From assembly GCA_049688595.1 (NCBI GenBank), contig JBAVLA010000231.1, positions 1-5,169 on the forward strand: a stretch of 5,169 bases of DNA, in the 5' to 3' direction. The translations under genes and the position numbers were made by a program. This DNA is from Prado023 sp049688595 (GTDB lineage Bacteria; Actinomycetota; Actinomycetes; S36-B12; CAIYMF01). The notes below the pieces were generated by a model. The model searched no databases. It was not told the DNA's origin and saw only the letters and a list, made by a program, of their open reading frames with translations. Below are positions 4,311 to 5,169 of the stretch, in pieces. Numbering within the stretch: position 1 is the first letter of the stretch; each line of letters begins with the position of its first letter.

Positions 4311-5168
4311 TCAGCAGCGCAGGTCGCGGCGCTGGAACGCGAGCACACCGACGGTGCCCGCGGCGAGGGCGAGCGACAGCACGGCCAGGAACGGCCCCCA
4401 CGCCATCGGCTGGGCGGGCACGAGGGCGAAGTGGGTGAACGGGGAGAGGTCGCGCAGCCACTGCGGGAGGCGCAGCAGCTCGCCGAAGAGCAGCATCACG
4501 ACGCAGAACACGAGGAACAGCCAGGCCAACCCGGCCCAACGCATCGCCAGCCCGTAGAGCAGCACGGCCACGCCACCGAGCAGCAGCACCCCCGGCACGA
4601 CGGCCAGCACCGCCCCGGTGAGGCGCCAGAGTGCGGCCCAGTCGCCGGTGAGCGCCGCGAAGGCGAGACCCATCCCGGCACCGGTGACCGCCAGCAGCGT
4701 CACGGTCACCAGCACGGTGACCGTCAGGTGGCCGAGCAGCCAGCGGCGGCGCGGCAGGCCGGTCGCCAGCAGGGCCTCCACCCGGCGGTCGTCCTCCTCG
4801 CCCCGGGGCCGCAGCGCAGATGAGACTGTGAAGGCCGCGCCGATCAGCGCGGCGAGGACCGCCATGATCGCGTAGAACGAGTCGACGAGCGCGTCCGGGT
4901 CAGGCGCGAAGACCTCGGTGAGATCAGAGTCGCCCAGGACCGAGACATCCTCGCCGAACGTGCCGAACGTGAGACCCAGCAGGAACATCCCCACCAGCCA
5001 CGCCAGGGCGGTCGGGCGCTGCAGGTGCCAGGCGAACCCGAACGCACCGACCATGCCGTCGCGGGCACGGTCGGGGCCCGGTCGGGCCTGGATGACCCCA
5101 GCGGCGAAGTCGCGCCGGTCGAACACCGCGAAGGCCGCGGCCACCAGGGCGGAGGCGCCGACCAGGAG
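4311..5168 (-). CDS. ABC-2 type exporter permease, C-terminal half, 5' end outside window
   Basis: Integral membrane subunit of an ATP-driven exporter of the type often annotated in actinobacteria as 'exporter of polyketide antibiotics'. Numbering from the GTG at 5144, six hydrophobic helices are visible: about 43-62, 88-110, 137-163, 174-198, 204-222 and 249-269. Between helices 2 and 3 is a charged cytosolic loop, EEDDRRVEALLATGLPRRRW (116-135), in the place where such permeases contact the ATPase. DLSPFTHFALVP (232-243) lies before the last helix, and the protein ends in FQRRDLRC. The GTG at 5144 is not the real start: the frame continues without a stop to the window edge, and the extra residues (LLVGASALV) complete a helix ending in FDRRDF. 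Family members are about 500 residues with two similar halves, so roughly the first half is missing here. The partner ATPase would be expected upstream, outside the window. Substrate cannot be told from sequence. Confidence 0.88.
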   Translation of the reverse strand, partial: LLVGASALVAAAFAVFDRRDFAAGVIQARPGPDRARDGMVGAFGFAWHLQRPTALAWLVGMFLLGLTFGTFGEDVSVLGDSDLTEVFAPDPDALVDSFYAIMAVLAALIGAAFTVSSALRPRGEEDDRRVEALLATGLPRRRWLLGHLTVTVLVTVTLLAVTGAGMGLAFAALTGDWAALWRLTGAVLAVVPGVLLLGGVAVLLYGLAMRWAGLAWLFLVFCVVMLLFGELLRLPQWLRDLSPFTHFALVPAQPMAWGPFLAVLSLALAAGTVGVLAFQRRDLRC

Positions 5169-5169
5169 C

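Noticed and set aside
4431..4823. A 130-codon + strand open frame rich in Gln, His and Glu opposite the permease
   Set aside because: The composition is the antisense image of Leu/Val/Ala-rich membrane helices; no start signal or family feature.

Overview
The window is very GC-rich chromosomal DNA from a Gram-positive bacterium, most likely an actinomycete (Actinomycetota). The evidence is the strong G/C bias at third codon positions, GTG starts, a lipoprotein-anchored sugar-binding protein, an exporter permease of an actinobacterial type, and a tRNA without an encoded CCA. Genus cannot be fixed from the sequence alone; Propionibacteriales or Micrococcales would fit.

Layout, left to right. 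(1) The 3' part of rlmB, a 23S rRNA 2'-O-methyltransferase, runs in from the left edge on the + strand and ends at 880. Its low-complexity Gly/Arg-rich N-terminal extension is open to base 2, so the gene starts outside the window. (2) A short gap between convergent genes holds four imperfect copies of a 19-bp tandem repeat (912-987). (3) On the - strand lies a single-pass membrane protein of unknown function (977-1612). (4) Upstream of it is a non-coding stretch with two adjacent inverted repeats (1613-1797). (5) A - strand MalE-like lipoprotein of a sugar ABC transporter follows (1798-3057), with a strong Shine-Dalgarno (SD) sequence that can fold into a hairpin. (6) Divergent from it on the + strand is tRNA-Thr(UGU), 3173-3245. 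(7) About 350 bases without a gene follow (3246-3594). (8) A PaaI-type hotdog thioesterase on the + strand (3595-4013) is split by an apparent loss of one base near 3756. (9) Convergent to it on the - strand is a DUF1905-type protein whose C-terminal part looks lost (3930-4277). (10) The C-terminal half of an ABC-2 exporter permease (4311-5168, - strand) runs off the right edge.

The genes do not form one pathway. rlmB and the tRNA are translation housekeeping genes. The solute-binding protein has no permease beside it and would need MalF/MalG-like partners elsewhere. The permease and the DUF1905 gene are co-directional, 33 bases apart, and may share a transcript. The region from 3246 to 4277, just after the tRNA, looks decayed: one frameshifted gene, one truncated gene and a gene-free stretch.

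I found no convincing new multi-gene system. The observations most worth checking are the 19-bp tandem array, the SD-sequestering hairpin in front of the MalE-like gene, and the frameshift in the thioesterase.
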